From the NCBI GenBank assembly GCA_020853815.1, contig JADYYE010000164.1:1-54463 (forward strand): DNA of 54,463 bases. The letters are read 5' to 3'. The notes under the pieces were generated by a model that was not told the DNA's origin, searched no databases, and saw nothing but the letters and a program-made list of their open reading frames with translations. The position numbers and the translations under genes are program-made. Shown in pieces: positions 37,523 to 46,645 of the stretch; the stretch's first letter is position 1; every line of letters begins with the position of its first letter. The DNA is from Phycisphaerales bacterium. GTDB taxonomy: Bacteria > Planctomycetota > Phycisphaerae > Phycisphaerales > UBA1924.

Positions 37523-38498
37523 CTATTTGCTCTTCTCACCCGCCAGTCCATCCAGCACGCGCTCCAGCCCCTCCACCACCCGTGCCATGCGCTCATAGTC
37601 CAGCGTGTCGGGCGCATCGGTCGGCTGGTGATAGTTCGCGTTGCGGAACGGCGCGGTCGCCGTCACCATCAGCGCCGGATATCCCTCCTGCCAGAACGCC
37701 CAGTGATCCGACCACCCAACGCCCGGGATCAATCCCGGCGGTGCCGCGCCCTCGCACGGGAACTTCGTCGTGCTCCGAAACGTTTCGAGACACTCCCTCA
37801 CCAGCTCGCGCGACGACCAGTTCCCCACCATCGCGACAAAGTCGCCGCGATCGGGATAAAACACGCCCAGCGGCCAAGGGTAATTCTGCGATCCTTCCTC
37901 ATCCCGGTAGTACCCGATCGCTTCGAGGCTCAGCATCGCGACGATGTTGTCCTTGCTCTCGCGGCACTTCTTGGCGTACACCCACGAACCCATGTCCGCC
38001 GTCTGAAACGCCGGCGGCTCCTCGTTGACAAACGCGACAAACCGCAGCGTCCGCGCCAGGCGTGCCCTGGAACGAGTCAAAGTGCGCGCCGATCACCACG
38101 ATCTCGTCGGGAGTTTCCGTTCCGCGAATCTCAACCTCGAGATTCGGCACCGTCGTGCCTCGCGATACGTAGGTGTGCTCGCGAACCTGAAACCCCGCGG
38201 CCTCAAACTTCCCCTTCACATACAGCCCCGCCTCCGCCAGTTGGCGCGCGTTGAACGTGCTCCGCTGCCCCATCGATCCCGCCAGCGTGCGCACATGCGT
38301 TTCCAGCTCAGCCGCCATCGCCCGCTCCGCGTCCGTCGCCGCCGGCAGCACGCCGCGAAAGCTCTCGCCCGGCATGCGGATCATGCTCCACCAGCCATAC
38401 AACAAACCGATCGCAATCACGCCGAACAGAACCGCAAGTCGCCGAAGGCCCTGCCTTGAGACGATCTGGAATCTCCGCTTTGCCTGGAGAGTCGCCAT
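37523..38498 (-). pseudogene. M28 aminopeptidase gene broken by internal deletion
   Basis: Both ends of an M28-family zinc aminopeptidase are present in different frames. The N-terminal part (start 38498) has a membrane anchor (LAVLFGVIAIGLLYGWW) and reaches the first metal motif IVVIGAHFDSFQGTPGAD near 38060. The C-terminal part resumes in another frame with RTLRFVAFVNEEPP (the Glu-Glu motif), SLEAIGYY and the last His in GWSDHWAF. Between them the usual DN.SG segment, carrying the bridging Asp and the next helix, is missing, about 20 residues. Without it a working enzyme is not expected. A TATAAA box ends 5 nt before the ATG. Confidence 0.8.
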
Positions 38499-38551
38499 GA
38501 ACCTTTATACCGCAATCCCCGCGTCCGGGACGCGTGGGCCAGCACTCCTGC

Positions 38552-38557
38552 TACGCT
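38552..38557 (+). promoter_or_regulatory. TACGCT -10 box of the GH13 gene
   Basis: TACGCT ends 6 nt before GTG 38564, which begins directly with a signal peptide. It decides this start over the GTG at 38534. Confidence 0.6.
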
Positions 38558-38563
38558 CGATTC

Positions 38564-40357
38564 GTGCGAAAGCCGTGTACCAATTCACAACTCACGCCGA
38601 ATTTGCTCGCTCGCCTTGCGTTCGCATCGATCGCCGCGATATCCCTTGCCCAATCCACCCCGCCTCCCACGCAACCACCCGCATCGGAAACCACCGTGAC
38701 CCGCCCCGCCGACGCCGCGCCCTGGGCCCAAAGCCCGCTCGCCGATGACATCCTCTACCAGGTCATGCCCATCGCCTGGCGCGATTCCGATCACGATCCC
38801 GCCGACACAAGCCCCGACGCACCCGCCCGCGCCGCCGCCGATCCCTACCGCGACGGCGACTTCCGCGGCATGACCGCCGCACTCCCCTACCTCTCCACGC
38901 TCGGCGTCACCGCTCTCTGGTCCACGCCCATCTTCCCCTCGCCCGCCTACCACGGCTATCAGCACGCCGAGCCCGATCGCGTCAACCCCGCCCTCGGCAC
39001 CGAATCCCAGTTCCTCGACTTCAACCGCGCCGCACACGCCGCCAACCTCCGCGTCTTCATCGACCTCGTCGCGTACGGCATCAACCGCGACAGCGCCCTC
39101 TACCGCGACGCAACCACCAACCCCGCCTCGCCCTTCTCCGGCTTCATCGCGATGAAAGACGCCGCCGCAGGCACCCCTTTCGGCTACGACTACCGCGCCT
39201 GCACCGGCGCGCAAGTCTCCTTCGCCTTCCTCGATCTCCGCAGCGCCGGCGCGCGCAACCTCGTCACACGCTGGTCCCTCAAGTGGCTCGACCCACATGA
39301 CCCGCAAGGCAACTCCGATCGCGCCGCCGCCGTCGACGGCTATCGACTCGACCACGTCTGGACCCGCTACCCCGACGGCCCCGATGGCTGGGGCTACTCC
39401 ATCACCAACTTCTGGAAACCCTGGAAACAGGCCCTCCGCGCCGCTCGCCCCGATGTCATCACCTTCGCCGAACAGGCCAAGTGGGAGACCTACGGCACCG
39501 ACCTCCACCCCGCCCACGACGCCACCTTCGCCAAGCCCTTCCTCTTCGCCGCGCGCGAAGCGATCCGCACATCCAGCGCCGCGCGTCTCCACGCCGCCGT
39601 CGAGAGCGCCATCGCCGCGATTCTGGAATCGCCCGCGACCGACGCGCCCGCGCGAACGCTCCTCGCAACGCTCGGCGATCACGACGTCGATCGCCTCGCC
39701 TCCGCGCTCGGCGCGACCACCCCGCGCACCGCGCCTCGCCTCAAGGCCGCCGCCGGCGTGCTCCTCACGCAGCCCTTCCCTCCCGTGATCTACTTCGGCG
39801 ACGAGTTCGGCATGACGGGCGTCGCCGCCCAATTCGGCTCCGACGCCAACGACATCCCGCGCCGCGAGCCCTTCAAGTGGAACGCCGTCGATTCCTTCCC
39901 CATGACCAACTACTTCGCGCGCCACGCCGACGCCAGCGCCCGCCGATACTCCAAGGACCGCGACACCCGCTCCGTCGAAGAGCAGCTCAACGCGAGGGGC
40001 TCGCTCCTCGAGACCTACCGCGCCCTCATCAAGCTCCGGCGCGAGACCCCCGCGCTCCGCCGCGGCGGCTATCGCGCCCTCGAATCCTCCGACCCGCGCG
40101 TGTGGGCCTGCCTCCGCGCCACTCCAGACCAGTCCGTGCTCGTCGCCGTCCGCCTCAGCACCGCCGCCACGCCCCCCGGCTCCGCGCCCTCGTCAATCAC
40201 CCTGCCGCCCGCCCTCACGATTGACCGCGAGCTCACGAATTCAGACGCGCCGCTCCCCGTGAGCACGCCCATAACCGCCGGCTCCTCGGCACAGATCGAA
40301 CTCGAACCCGGAGAAACCCGAGTCTTCCTCCTCCGCGCCGCGCCGCCCAGGCCTTGA
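38564..40357 (+). CDS. Exported GH13 (alpha-amylase family) enzyme
   Basis: A 597-residue exported glycoside hydrolase. A signal peptide (about 1-30, LLARLAFASIAAISLAQ) precedes the barrel, which opens DDILYQVMPIAWRDSDHD. The GH13 conserved regions are visible: region I VFIDLVAYGI (without the usual final NH), region II VDGYRLDHVW with the Asp nucleophile, region III ITFAEQ with the acid/base Glu, and region IV LGDHDVDR with the third Asp. A beta-sandwich C-terminal domain ends LEPGETRVFLLRA. It probably acts on alpha-glucans in the periplasm. Exact specificity is not clear, since region I is atypical. It is divergently transcribed from the broken peptidase. Confidence 0.88.
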   Translation: MRKPCTNSQLTPNLLARLAFASIAAISLAQSTPPPTQPPASETTVTRPADAAPWAQSPLADDILYQVMPIAWRDSDHDPADTSPDAPARAAADPYRDGDFRGMTAALPYLSTLGVTALWSTPIFPSPAYHGYQHAEPDRVNPALGTESQFLDFNRAAHAANLRVFIDLVAYGINRDSALYRDATTNPASPFSGFIAMKDAAAGTPFGYDYRACTGAQVSFAFLDLRSAGARNLVTRWSLKWLDPHDPQGNSDRAAAVDGYRLDHVWTRYPDGPDGWGYSITNFWKPWKQALRAARPDVITFAEQAKWETYGTDLHPAHDATFAKPFLFAAREAIRTSSAARLHAAVESAIAAILESPATDAPARTLLATLGDHDVDRLASALGATTPRTAPRLKAAAGVLLTQPFPPVIYFGDEFGMTGVAAQFGSDANDIPRREPFKWNAVDSFPMTNYFARHADASARRYSKDRDTRSVEEQLNARGSLLETYRALIKLRRETPALRRGGYRALESSDPRVWACLRATPDQSVLVAVRLSTAATPPGSAPSSITLPPALTIDRELTNSDAPLPVSTPITAGSSAQIELEPGETRVFLLRAAPPRP

Positions 40358-40449
40358 TCCCGCTCTCTTCGCAAGGACACCGCGCCGCCGACATCGCCGT
40401 GCGCCCGCATTGCCGCCACCCACCCACGACCAAGCCCTCCAATCCCCCG

Positions 40450-40455
40450 TATCAT
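40450..40455 (+). promoter_or_regulatory. TATCAT box of the phosphatase gene
   Basis: TATCAT ends 12 nt before ATG 40468, farther than in the other genes, so a leader of about 5 nt is expected. No SD is visible. Confidence 0.4.
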
Positions 40456-40467
40456 CCGCTCCGCCCC

Positions 40468-42159
40468 ATGGCCAACACCGCGATCATCCGAACCATCCGC
40501 CTTGAGCCCGTCGGTGGCCCGCCCACCGAACGCATCATCGCGTCCTCCGATCGCGTCACCGTCATCGGCCGCCAGTCCGGCTGCGACGCCGTCCTCCCCG
40601 ATCAATCCGTCTCGCGCCGTCACGCCTCCATCTCCTATATGGGCGGCTCCTGGATCCTCACCGACATGGGGAGCAAGCACGGCTCGTACCTCAACGGCGT
40701 GCACGTCCCCCCCGGCGAGTCCGCCCCACTCAACGACGCAGACGTCATCCGCCTCGGGCCCTTCTCCTTCCGCATCGGCGGCCCCAACACCGCGGCCCGC
40801 ATGCTCACCACCCAGGCCGACGCCGAGGTCGTCAGCACACGGATCCACCGCGTGCCCCAGGCCGAGCTGATGCTCCGCGCCCAGCACCGCCTCGAGCTCC
40901 TCATCGACTGCGCCGCCTCCATCACCGCCGCCACCTCCGAACAACAACTCGCCGCCACCGTCCTCGACGCACTCATGGCCGGCACCGGCTTCGCTCGCGC
41001 CGCCTTTGTCCGTCGCGCCACCACCTTCGACGGCCTGGGCGCCAGCCAGGTCGAGCTCGTCGCCTCGCGCGGCCAGTCACCCAACGGCGAATCCTCCTTC
41101 ACCTTCAGCCGCTCGCTCATCGAAGCCGCCACCGCCGGGCAGGTCGTCCGCCTCGACGAAGACAGCGGCGTGCAGGACTACGGCCAGTCCGTCATGTCCC
41201 TGGGTATCCAAGCCGCCATCTGCGCCCCCGTCATGGTCGACTCCGCCGCCGTCGCCTTCCTCTACCTCGACGCCCGACGCTCCGAACAACGCGCCCCAGG
41301 CTCCGGCATCGTGCAGGCCGACGCCCCCGCCTTCTGCCAGGCAATCGCCCGCATCTGCGGCCTGGCGCTCGCCAACCTCAAACGCCTCGAACTCGCCGGC
41401 CGCCAGAAACAGATGGAGGCCGACCTCAACGCCGCCCGCAGCGCCCAGCGCCTCATCATGCCCAAGCCCACCGGCAATCTGGGCACGATCCAATACGCGC
41501 TCCGCTCCCGCCCAGGCCGCTTCGTCGCCGGCGATCTGGTTGACATCTTCCCGTTGCAGGACGGCCGCGTCGCGCTGCTCCTGGGCGACGTCTCGGGCAA
41601 GGGCGTCGGCCCCGCGCTCCTCATGGCGACCGCCCAGGCGCACCTCAACGCCTCCCTCCGCATGAACCCCGACCCCGCACGCGCCGCCATCGAGGTCAAC
41701 CAGCACGTCGCCGCCCACTCCAACGAGGGACAGTTCATCTCGCTCTGGGTCGGCGTGATCGACCCCGCCGCCGGGCTCCTCACCTTCGTCGACGCCGGCC
41801 ACGGCCATTGGCTCGTCAAGTTCCCCGATCAGCCCGCCTCGCGTGTCTTCGCCAAGGGCGGCATCCCGCTCGGCGTCGACGCCACCTTCGACTACATCGC
41901 CGAGGAGATCCCCTTCCCCAAGGGCTCACGCCTCATCCTCTACTCCGACGGCCTGGCCGAGCAGCAGAACTCCAACGGCGACGAGTTCGGCCTGGAGCGC
42001 ATCCTCGCCGCCCTCGCCAACTCCACCGGCCCCGACCGCGACGTCGCCGCCCTCTTCGACGCGCTCCTCAACTTCGCCGTGCCACCCGAGGCCGCCAGCT
42101 ACCCCGACCACATCGCCCTCGCCGACGACGTCACCATCGTCTCGGCCGTGATGAACTGA
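40468..42159 (+). CDS. FHA-GAF-SpoIIE (PP2C-type) phosphatase
   Basis: A 563-residue signalling protein. An FHA domain (about 1-110) with VIGRQSGCDAVLPD, SVSRRHASI and MGSKHGSYLNG binds phosphothreonine. A GAF domain (about 140-310) starts LELLIDCAASITAA. The C-terminal third is a SpoIIE-type Ser/Thr phosphatase with metal-binding Asp residues: RFVAGDLVDIF, LLLGDVSGKGVGPALLMA, LILYSDGLAEQQN, and ADDVTIV. This order (phosphothreonine reader, sensor, phosphatase) fits a partner of Hanks-type kinases or an anti-sigma-factor-antagonist pathway. The nearby kinase gene at 4.9 kb is broken, so its partner must be elsewhere. No membrane segment. Confidence 0.93.
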   Translation: MANTAIIRTIRLEPVGGPPTERIIASSDRVTVIGRQSGCDAVLPDQSVSRRHASISYMGGSWILTDMGSKHGSYLNGVHVPPGESAPLNDADVIRLGPFSFRIGGPNTAARMLTTQADAEVVSTRIHRVPQAELMLRAQHRLELLIDCAASITAATSEQQLAATVLDALMAGTGFARAAFVRRATTFDGLGASQVELVASRGQSPNGESSFTFSRSLIEAATAGQVVRLDEDSGVQDYGQSVMSLGIQAAICAPVMVDSAAVAFLYLDARRSEQRAPGSGIVQADAPAFCQAIARICGLALANLKRLELAGRQKQMEADLNAARSAQRLIMPKPTGNLGTIQYALRSRPGRFVAGDLVDIFPLQDGRVALLLGDVSGKGVGPALLMATAQAHLNASLRMNPDPARAAIEVNQHVAAHSNEGQFISLWVGVIDPAAGLLTFVDAGHGHWLVKFPDQPASRVFAKGGIPLGVDATFDYIAEEIPFPKGSRLILYSDGLAEQQNSNGDEFGLERILAALANSTGPDRDVAALFDALLNFAVPPEAASYPDHIALADDVTIVSAVMN

Positions 42160-42248
42160 CGCCGGCGCATCCGAGCCAAACGAGCCCGAAACGCCAACGA
42201 GGGTCTTTGCGTTCCTGCCGGGGGCACGTACTCGTTTCCGTGCTCTTG

Positions 42249-42277
42249 GTAGGTCGGCACTCCGTGCCGACGCCTAC
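42249..42277. repeat. GTAGG-TCGGCAC hairpin
   Basis: GTAGG TCGGCAC, loop TCC, GTGCCGA CG CCTAC folds into a 7+5 bp stem with a two-base bulge. It lies between the convergent ends of the phosphatase and GIY-YIG-like genes and could act as a terminator on either strand. It resembles the 63-bp hairpin repeats in style (CGGC...GCCG) but not in sequence. Confidence 0.55.
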
Positions 42278-42364
42278 CCATTCTTCAACGCCCGTCCCGT
42301 GACGAGGCCAGAAGTGCATGGTGGAGTCGGCGCGGGACGATGGTCTGCATGTCATGCACCGAAA

Positions 42365-42811
42365 TCATCGCGAGCCCTCAAAGCTCGCGAGCAAGCCCTT
42401 CAACCTTCGAGACTGGAACTTTCTCGAAAGCTTGTCAATCTCAAAGTTCTTGCCGGAAGTGTTGCCCTTGGGCACACTGCCATACTCGGCCTTGAATACG
42501 ACAAGCAGGTCTCGCTCAAGGGTTATCCATGATCGCGAACCCGATCGAGGAGGGCATGTCACAAAGTGCACGTCAAGCCTCTTGATGCCCCACTCTTCAA
42601 GGAACTCGATCGCTTTGTTCGCCATGCTACCCGATGCCCTATGAACGCCTTTCTCCGTCATCCCGATGTAGATGATTCGCGATCGCCCCTTCTCGTACTT
42701 CTGTGCCCTTGGTGCGCAGATGAGGTAGACAAGTTTGCTCGCGCTGATCGCGCGACGATACACCGTCATCGCCGGAGAATTCGAGCCACGGATGGTCAGT
42801 CGCTTCGCCAT
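42365..42811 (-). CDS. Stand-alone GIY-YIG-like protein
   Basis: A 148-residue protein. The arrangement VYLICAP (about 28-34) followed by RIIYIGMTEKG (about 45-55) matches the GIY-YIG pattern with an ICA variant and insertions, followed by a helix with WITLERDLLVVFKAEYGSVP carrying a candidate catalytic Glu and KGNTSGKNF with Asn. The C-terminus is basic (RKFQSRRLKGLL). This could be a small endonuclease or a DNA-binding remnant. The lower GC and more varied codons compared with its neighbours suggest recent gain. The start at 42811 is supported by TATCAT ending 6 nt upstream. Confidence 0.6.
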   Translation of the reverse strand: MAKRLTIRGSNSPAMTVYRRAISASKLVYLICAPRAQKYEKGRSRIIYIGMTEKGVHRASGSMANKAIEFLEEWGIKRLDVHFVTCPPRSGSRSWITLERDLLVVFKAEYGSVPKGNTSGKNFEIDKLSRKFQSRRLKGLLASFEGSR

Positions 42812-42817
42812 GCCGCC

Positions 42818-42823
42818 ATGATA
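42818..42823 (-). promoter_or_regulatory. TATCAT -10 box of the GIY-YIG-like gene
   Basis: On the minus strand TATCAT ends 6 nt before ATG 42811. A leaderless transcript is predicted. Since it follows the host rule, the gene is likely expressed despite its unusual composition. Confidence 0.55.
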
Positions 42824-42830
42824 TGAGATC

Positions 42831-44330
42831 TCACTGCCCCTGCGCCAGGCTATACCCCTTCACCCCGTCAAACGTCCTGAGCAGCTCATAGCTGCACACC
42901 GTGAACGCCTCCGCGATCTTGTCCATCAGCGCCACGCACCGCGACTGCCCGAAGCTCCCCGGCGACACCCCGTCCTTCAACTCAAACCGCACCCGGTAAT
43001 AGTCCACGCACTCCGTATACACCGAGCCAGTCGGCCACACCTGCGTCCCGCGATTCGAAATCAGCGTCAGCCGGAACGGCGTATCCACGCACGCCCGGTT
43101 CATCTCCTCCGCCAGCGCGATCGGCGATAGCGGCGTATCCAAGTAAATATCGCACCCCACCACCTGCGTCACCACGTTCTTGAACGTCCGCATCACACGC
43201 TGCGACACCGGCTTGTGCGGCCTGACAAACTTCAGCGGGCCCGTCTTCTCGTCCGGGTGCGCCTCGTGCGCGCACGCCACCGTCGTCGGCTTGTTCCCGA
43301 GGTTCTTCTCGATCGCGCCCACGAACTCCCGCGTCCCCACCGCCGGCCTGCTCTTGTCGCCGAAGTCGCCCGTCCGCACGCCCGATTCCAGCGTCACCAA
43401 GAGCGCGTTCTCGATCGCCGCCGCCTCCTTCACAAGGCACACGTGCCGCAGCAGCATCAGCCCCGACAGGATCAGGCTCGTCGGGTTCGCGATCCCGCGC
43501 CCCGCGATGTCCGGCGCCGTCCCATGCACCGCCTCGAAGATCGAGATGTTGTTCCCGATGTTCGCGCTGGGCGCAAAGCCCAGCCCGCCCACCAGCCCCG
43601 CCACAAGGTCCGACACGATGTCCCCCTGCAGGTTCGGCAGCACCACCATCTCATACTGCTGCGGCCTCATCACCAGGTTCATGCACAGCGCATCAACAAT
43701 CACGTCCTCCTGCTTGATCTCCTGGAAGTCGCGCCCGATCGCCTTGAACCGATCCAGGAACAGGCCGTCCGTCATCTTCATGATATTGGCCTTGTGCCCG
43801 CAGTGGATCTTCTCCAGGCCCAGCTTCCGCGCCGTCTGGAACGCGAAGCGGTGCACCTCGTCGCACCCCGGCGCCGAGATCAACCGCTTGCACTGGATCA
43901 TGTCGTTCGACAGGCGATGCTCGACCCCGCCGTAGGTGTCCTCGATGTTCTCGCGCACGATCGCCATGTCGATGTGGATGCCGGCCTTGGAATACACCGT
44001 CTCCACGCCCGGCAGCGTCTTGAACACGCGGTAGTTGGCGTACGCGTTCCACAGCTTGCGGGCCGTCACGTTGATCGACTTCCCGCCGCTCCCCTTGGGA
44101 GTCTCCATCGGGCCCTTGAATAGGATGCCGCAGTCTTCAACCGTCCGTATCGCGCTGTCCGACATCCCGCGCGTGTTCCCCTTCAGGAACTCCGACCCGC
44201 CCATCTCCACGGGCACGAACTCCAGTTTCTCCATCACGCCCGCGGCTTTGAACAGCGCCAGCGTCGCGTCCATGATCTCCGGCCCGATCCCGTCGCCCGC
44301 CGCCAACGCAATCCGCAATTGATCCGACAT
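42831..44330 (-). CDS. icd: Isocitrate dehydrogenase, long Thermus-type form
   Basis: A 499-residue TCA-cycle dehydrogenase of the long type (Thermus-like, about 496 residues), with an extra C-terminal domain of about 140 residues after the catalytic fold. Signature pieces: LAAGDGIGPEIMDATL at the start, LFKGPMETPKGSGGKSINVT, YANYRVFKTLPGV, RENIEDTYGGVEH, HKANIMKMTDGLFL, and GNNISIFEAVHGTAPDIAGRG. Coenzyme preference (NADP in the Thermus enzyme) is inferred only. Start ATG 44330 has GGGGAG upstream. The longer in-frame 5' extension is not protein-like. The stop lies 20 bp from the GIY-YIG start. Confidence 0.9.
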   Translation of the reverse strand: MSDQLRIALAAGDGIGPEIMDATLALFKAAGVMEKLEFVPVEMGGSEFLKGNTRGMSDSAIRTVEDCGILFKGPMETPKGSGGKSINVTARKLWNAYANYRVFKTLPGVETVYSKAGIHIDMAIVRENIEDTYGGVEHRLSNDMIQCKRLISAPGCDEVHRFAFQTARKLGLEKIHCGHKANIMKMTDGLFLDRFKAIGRDFQEIKQEDVIVDALCMNLVMRPQQYEMVVLPNLQGDIVSDLVAGLVGGLGFAPSANIGNNISIFEAVHGTAPDIAGRGIANPTSLILSGLMLLRHVCLVKEAAAIENALLVTLESGVRTGDFGDKSRPAVGTREFVGAIEKNLGNKPTTVACAHEAHPDEKTGPLKFVRPHKPVSQRVMRTFKNVVTQVVGCDIYLDTPLSPIALAEEMNRACVDTPFRLTLISNRGTQVWPTGSVYTECVDYYRVRFELKDGVSPGSFGQSRCVALMDKIAEAFTVCSYELLRTFDGVKGYSLAQGQ

Positions 44331-44458
44331 CGCCACTCCCCGTATCACCCGCCGCCCGGGTCCAAAATCGCCCCACAGCGCCGCGGAAAACCGTTCAATC
44401 AATCCAGAACAAACTCGGGGCAAAGGATAGCGCGCGTGCCGCGCCCCGCGATCCCGGA

Positions 44459-44464
44459 TACGCT
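44459..44464 (+). promoter_or_regulatory. TACGCT box of the DinB gene
   Basis: TACGCT lies about 54 nt before ATG 44518. The same box type would give a leader of about 47 nt with a CCCGGAG SD. Confidence 0.35.
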
Positions 44465-44517
44465 TGCCGCGAACACGCCAAGTTCCCGTTCACACACCCG
44501 ATCCCCGGAGCACGACC

Positions 44518-45144
44518 ATGGCCAAGAAGTCCAGCAAAAAGGCCGCCCCCAAGAAATCCGCCAAGCCCGCGGCCAAGCCCGCGAAGAAGGCCGCCCCCAA
44601 AGCCGCCAAGAAAGCCGCGACAGCGAAGCCCGCCAAACCCGCCGCGAAGAAGGGCTTCGACGCCGTCGCCGCCCGCGCGCACGTCCTGAAGACCCTCGAC
44701 TTCGCCTCGGGCATCAACAAGAAGCTCGTCGCCGATTGGCCCGAAGGCAAGCTCGCCCATCAGGACACGCCCTGCGACAACCATCCCCTCTGGACCATCG
44801 GACACCTCGGCGTCTCCAACCACTGGTTCGCCAGCATCTTCGACGGCCAGCCCGCCGTCGATGCCAAGCTCGAATCAACCTACGGCGGAAAATCCAAGCC
44901 CTCCGCCAACGCCGCCGATTACCCCTCGCTCGCCGACACCATGAAGCTCTACGACCAGGGCATGGCCCGCCTCAAGAAGGCACTCACCACCCCCAAGGAC
45001 CCGCTCTCCAAGCCCAAGCAGATGGCCGACTGGGTCAGCGACACCATCCACGCCGCCCAGCTCGCCGTCTGGCACGAAGGCTGGCACGGCGGACAGCTCT
45101 CCACCCTCCGCCGCTCCCTCGGCCTCCCGGGTGTGATGTCGTAA
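44518..45144 (+). CDS. DinB-like protein with lysine-rich N-terminal tail
   Basis: A 208-residue protein. Residues 1-45 are a highly basic Lys/Ala/Pro tail (AKKSSKKAAPKKSAKPAAKP) like histone H1/AlgP C-termini. Residues 48-208 are a DinB/YfiT four-helix domain with metal-binding His residues in NHPLWTIGHLGVSNHW and in WHEGWHGGQ. DinB-like proteins often use mycothiol, bacillithiol or other thiols, but the substrate here is not readable. The tail should bind DNA or another polyanion, which would tether the enzyme-like domain to the nucleoid. That is unusual. ATG 44518 has CCCGGAG upstream. Confidence 0.82.
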   Translation: MAKKSSKKAAPKKSAKPAAKPAKKAAPKAAKKAATAKPAKPAAKKGFDAVAARAHVLKTLDFASGINKKLVADWPEGKLAHQDTPCDNHPLWTIGHLGVSNHWFASIFDGQPAVDAKLESTYGGKSKPSANAADYPSLADTMKLYDQGMARLKKALTTPKDPLSKPKQMADWVSDTIHAAQLAVWHEGWHGGQLSTLRRSLGLPGVMS

Positions 45145-45314
45145 CCAACGCCGCGCCGGCAGAATCTCCGCGTCGCAAGCACTTGGCTCATCCTTCGTCG
45201 CTCGGGCAAATACCCGGCCGCGGTGTCGCTCAGCCTCAATTGTGATTCGCTGCCATCCGCTCATCCGATTTCTTCTTGGTCGTCCACGTCCAACACAGAA
45301 ACGGGAGAGAGCAC

Positions 45315-46418
45315 ATGTTCACGACACGCGGATGCGCACGCACACTCGTCGTGGTCGCGGCCACGTTCGCATCGTCCAGCACGCTCGCTCAGTGGAACGT
45401 CACGCGCCTGCACACGCCCCCGATGGTCAGTTCCTCGGCGGACGCTTTGTCAGCAAACGCCATCGGTGGAAGCGCCAACTTCGGTGATTCCACGCACGCA
45501 ACCGCTTGGCTCGGCTTTTCCGCCGATTCATGGGTTGACCTTCACCCGCTCGGCTTCCAAGCCTCGTTCGTCACAGGTGTCTCGTCAGGCCAGCAAGTCG
45601 GAAATGCGCTGGCGGGAAACGGGAATTCCCATGCTGGCTATTGGACAGGAACCGCTGCATCCTGGGTCGAGCTCAACCCGATCGACGCTCCATCGGCCTG
45701 GGTCAATTGCACCGACGGCAAGACGCAAGGCGGCCACGCACAACTCCATGGCGGCGGTGATCGCCCCGTCCTCTGGTTCGGCTCGCGTGATTCGGTTCTC
45801 GACATGAGCCCCAAGGGGTACATCGGGGGCTCGATCACCGGACTCGCCGGGAACATGCAGGTTGGCCACGGCCAGACGAGCCAGACCTCACACGCCGGAC
45901 TCTGGCGCGGCACGCCTGATTCGTTTGTTGATCTGCACCCTCAGGAAGCCACATGGTCCGAAGCATCCGCCACCGACGGCGTCCAGCAAGTCGGCGTTGG
46001 CATCGCACTCACCGACAACGCTTACCTCTGGCAAGCCCTCCTCTGGAACGGCACCGCGGAATCCTGCGTCTTCCTCCGCCCGCAGGGTGCTACCAACTCA
46101 TTCGCCTCGGGCGTATGGGGCGGTTTCCAGGTCGGCTCCGCCGAATTCAATCGCAAGGCCACGGCCTCGATCTGGAGCGGCACGCCCGAATCATGGTTCG
46201 ATCTCGGCCAGTTCGCCCCTCCCGAGTTCACTTCAACCGGCGCGCACTCCATCTGGTCCGACGGGAAATTCATGTACGTGGTCGGTGGTGGATGGAATAG
46301 CGATACGGAAACACGAGAGGCCCTCCTCTGGTCGCGCCCCATCCCCGCGCCCTCGGCCTTGCCGCCCTGCGTTGCCATCGCCGCCATCGCTCACCGCCGA
46401 CGCAGGCCTATCTCGTAA
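45315..46418 (+). CDS. Exported six-repeat protein with IPAP...RRRR C-terminus
   Basis: A 367-residue protein. A signal peptide (about 1-25, ending STLAQW) is followed by six repeats of about 40 residues, each with the core [AL]xWxGxxxSWVDLHP (for example AWLGFSADSWVDLHP, GYWTGTAASWVELNP, GLWRGTPDSFVDLHP, SIWSGTPESWFDLGQ). Six such units suit a small beta-propeller. The C-terminus IPAPSALPPCVAIAAIAHRR is a short Pro-Ala motif, hydrophobic patch and Arg cluster, like PEP-CTERM-type sorting signals, though the central helix is weak. SD GGGAGAG precedes ATG 45315. Surface or wall location is likely; function unknown. Confidence 0.75.
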   Translation: MFTTRGCARTLVVVAATFASSSTLAQWNVTRLHTPPMVSSSADALSANAIGGSANFGDSTHATAWLGFSADSWVDLHPLGFQASFVTGVSSGQQVGNALAGNGNSHAGYWTGTAASWVELNPIDAPSAWVNCTDGKTQGGHAQLHGGGDRPVLWFGSRDSVLDMSPKGYIGGSITGLAGNMQVGHGQTSQTSHAGLWRGTPDSFVDLHPQEATWSEASATDGVQQVGVGIALTDNAYLWQALLWNGTAESCVFLRPQGATNSFASGVWGGFQVGSAEFNRKATASIWSGTPESWFDLGQFAPPEFTSTGAHSIWSDGKFMYVVGGGWNSDTETREALLWSRPIPAPSALPPCVAIAAIAHRRRRPIS

Positions 46419-46645
46419 CCTCGCGATCGCCATCGCCTTTCTAATTCGTTGTGTCACATACGCATCCGCGCCGATGCGCCGGTGTCACACGCCCAATCTC
46501 CGTCACCTCGGACGCAACACCTCACCACCAAGAGCCAAACCGCGGAGGCGGCCGTGTCTCTCCTTCCCTTCGAGGCTTTCGAGCCCTTCGAGTTCCCTCT
46601 CTTCCACCCCATTCCCCATTCCCCATTCCCCATTGCCGCGCTTCG

